DNA from: Nitrososphaerota archaeon
Lineage (GTDB): Archaea; Thermoproteota; Nitrososphaeria; Nitrososphaerales; CADDZS01
Direction of reading: 5' to 3'
Assembly: GCA_027886785.1 (NCBI GenBank)
Contig: JAPCJV010000098.1
Location: 1 to 6,766 of the forward strand
Length of the DNA: 6,766 nucleotides
Shown here: positions 5,225-6,766 of the stretch, one piece after another
Layout: the number at the start of each line of letters is the position of its first letter
How positions within the stretch are numbered: the stretch's first letter is position 1
The notes under the pieces: generated by a model
What the model was told of the DNA's origin: nothing
What the model saw: the letters and a program-made list of their open reading frames with translations, nothing else
Databases searched by the model: none
Made by a program: the position numbers and the translations under genes

Positions 5225-6766
5225 GCGCGCCAAGCTCCTGCATACATCGTGATGATGCTCCGTTTTCCGTTTGAATATGTAACAATATGAGAATGAGTCC
5301 AACCACTCGGCCCCTTAGCGTAATCCCAACGTAACAAAGAACTAGTACCGCCTACATATAATCCGTTGTAAATACCAGCCTCGTGCGTATGGCAGATATT
5401 AGCTTTGCGCCCCATCTTAGATAAGTTCTCTGGCGTACCGCGTGCTCCGTTTGGCCCCAGATGCCCGTGCATCCCGCACTCTATTTTCTTGCCACAAATA
5501 AGAAAACTTTCATCCGCGACTAAAAATTTGGCTTTTAACTTAAGCCCTTGGTCCTGTAAGGCCCAGCCTGTCATATTCACGTCGCGGGGCATCTTGCCGA
5601 CGCGTAGCTGCGAGTACAAAAAGGACTGCGCCCGAAGGAAAATCTCAGAATTTGGTGGATCCTTCCGATAATCATAGTCTCTGAGCCAGCGCTGAATCCA
5701 CGGGTCGTCGTGATTGGAATCTATTACTATAGTCTCTACCCATGGTCTTCTGTAACAATCCATTAGACCAGCGGTCCTCTTTAATTCTTCATCCAGGCGA
5801 TGTAGTCCGCGTAGCCAAACGTAGAATTTGAAGTGGGGATTATCCTTCCTATGATGATTAATTGCAGAACCTTCTAGTACATCATGCAAGAATTGATACT
5901 TAGGCTTTAATATCTCCAACATGTCTAAAGAGGCCGAGACAATCGTCTCGTCTGCAAAAGTCGCATGCAGATCACCCCAAGTAATAGCTTCTACGCGATG
6001 ACCTGTCGTGACTTTTCCTTTTTCAACTTTCACCGTCAGATCTTGGATAGTTCCATCGTCATCTGCGTTTAATTGCCTTACCCACCAATTTCCCTCATGA
6101 TTCACTTCAACGAGGAGGCCGCCATACACATGATGGTGCTCGGCAATAAGACCCTCTCGTTTCTGTATATAATTGCGCTTGGTTATAGTCCCCGTAGTAT
6201 AATTCAGTTTCGTACCTTCTCCTTGCATTGTCGGGACAGAACGCATAGCCATTTTAGCATGCGGGAATATAGCTGATTTTCTCGCACTGTAGGTTTCTAG
6301 GCCAGCCAAAGGTTTCACCGCTGTCGGCAAAATGTTCATCTCACCGCACCATACAAGTCCTTTTGCTAATTCTAAACGATTGTCACTGACATACGGTAAG
6401 ATGCGCTCATCGTACCACAAGTCATGCTGATAATCATTTTTCTTGCCGCGCTTGACGGAAAGAGGACCGAAATGATTCTGATTATAAGAATACGTGCCGA
6501 TCAGAATCTGCGCATAATAATAATGTGCCAGTGCTTGAAGACTTTCCCAAACTTTATCATTAAGCCTAGTATTATTCTGCGCCGATGTCAAAATATACCG
6601 CTTAACTTCACCGGACGAGGGCAGTTCTTGCTTCTTAGTAACAATGCCGCGTTTTGTGCCCCCGTGCAGTGGCTTCTTGCCTAGTCCCGCCTTCTTAATG
6701 ATCCGACGCACCGTAGATCGCCCGATTTTTAATTCAATTGCCGTGGCGCGAATATTGCCATTATTC
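5221..6766 (-). CDS. T5 A1-like metallophosphoesterase/DNase with N-terminal HTH, 5' end beyond window
   Basis: 514 residues are visible; the start lies beyond the right edge, since the frame is still open at 6765. The first visible residues, NNGNIRATAIELKIGRSTVRR, form a Fis/HTH_8-type helix-turn-helix; a GTG at 6711 would cut that helix pair in half, so it is not the start. After a basic linker comes the ILTSAQNNT block, a mark of the family that, as I recall, includes phage T5 A1, a DNase needed for host DNA breakdown and completion of phage DNA entry. Calcineurin-type metal motifs follow in order: GDLHA (D265, H267), SNHDD (N351-D353), GMHGHLGP (H433, H435) and HTH (459-461). The C-terminus ends NGKRSIITMYAGAWRA, then TGA. 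It overlaps the next gene as ATGA. Metal-dependent phosphodiesterase or nuclease activity is well supported; the exact substrate is inferred. Confidence 0.87.
   Translation of the reverse strand, partial: NNGNIRATAIELKIGRSTVRRIIKKAGLGKKPLHGGTKRGIVTKKQELPSSGEVKRYILTSAQNNTRLNDKVWESLQALAHYYYAQILIGTYSYNQNHFGPLSVKRGKKNDYQHDLWYDERILPYVSDNRLELAKGLVWCGEMNILPTAVKPLAGLETYSARKSAIFPHAKMAMRSVPTMQGEGTKLNYTTGTITKRNYIQKREGLIAEHHHVYGGLLVEVNHEGNWWVRQLNADDDGTIQDLTVKVEKGKVTTGHRVEAITWGDLHATFADETIVSASLDMLEILKPKYQFLHDVLEGSAINHHRKDNPHFKFYVWLRGLHRLDEELKRTAGLMDCYRRPWVETIVIDSNHDDPWIQRWLRDYDYRKDPPNSEIFLRAQSFLYSQLRVGKMPRDVNMTGWALQDQGLKLKAKFLVADESFLICGKKIECGMHGHLGPNGARGTPENLSKMGRKANICHTHEAGIYNGLYVGGTSSLLRWDYAKGPSGWTHSHIVTYSNGKRSIITMYAGAWRA

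Noticed and set aside
5225..5302. N-terminal extension of the small membrane protein
   Set aside because: It lies wholly within the A1-like coding region in another frame; ATG at 5224 has an RBS and a classic ATGA overlap.
6706..6711. GTG at 6711 as the start of the A1-like gene
   Set aside because: The frame is open to the window edge and this start would split a clear helix-turn-helix; no RBS precedes it.
1..6766. CRISPR arrays, tRNA genes, IS elements, attachment sites
   Set aside because: I saw no regularly spaced repeats, cloverleaf-like sequences, transposase motifs or paired terminal repeats; a computed repeat scan would be needed to exclude weak cases.

Overview
This window reads as a piece of a tailed bacteriophage replication module. 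Every gene I can support lies on the minus strand, so transcription runs from high to low coordinates. Genes overlap by 4 bases or sit 9 to 41 bases apart, except for one 164-base gap. Enzymes of phage DNA metabolism alternate with small proteins I cannot name. There is no rRNA, tRNA, IS element, CRISPR array or host housekeeping gene. The host cannot be fixed from this sequence. The clear Shine-Dalgarno sites (AAGGAG, AGGAGG) and the protein families point to a bacterial virus, perhaps of a proteobacterium, with roughly 45-50% GC outside one AT-rich gene.

Layout in transcription order (right to left). (1) 5221-6766: a large calcineurin-type metallophosphoesterase resembling the phage T5 A1 DNase family, with a helix-turn-helix at its N-terminal side; it runs off the right edge. 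(2) 5078-5224: a 48-residue two-helix membrane protein, overlapping (1) by ATGA. (3) 4542-5066: a deoxynucleoside monophosphate kinase. (4) 4179-4520: a small CxxC protein. (5) 3840-4169: a small unknown protein. (6) 3217-3843: an AT-rich recombination endonuclease VII (HNH) protein with an N-terminal array of Cys/His clusters. (7) 2501-3220: a DEDDh 3'-5' exonuclease of the DnaQ type. (8) 1842-2459: an OB-fold-like candidate ssDNA-binding protein with a long Ala/Pro/Thr tail. (9) 1-1677: a primase-polymerase fused to a DUF3987-like ATPase, running off the left edge.

Together these suggest one replication and nucleotide-supply operon. The nuclease could break down DNA, the kinase would convert dNMPs to dNDPs, the exonuclease could proofread or trim ends, the endonuclease VII could resolve branched DNA, and the ssDNA-binding candidate and primase-helicase would act at the fork. 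Start codons are unusual: of eight starts inside the window, four are GTG, two are TTG and only two are ATG.

The points most worth a second look are: the 164-base leader before the primase (a perfect 17-bp dyad, a leader-peptide-like ORF behind a strong RBS, and a TTG start); the compositional island and Cys/His repeats of the endonuclease VII gene; a Ser where the primase-polymerase fold normally has a catalytic Asp; and an SSB-like final DxxF on the ssDNA-binding candidate. I did not find a clearly new defence or mobile system.
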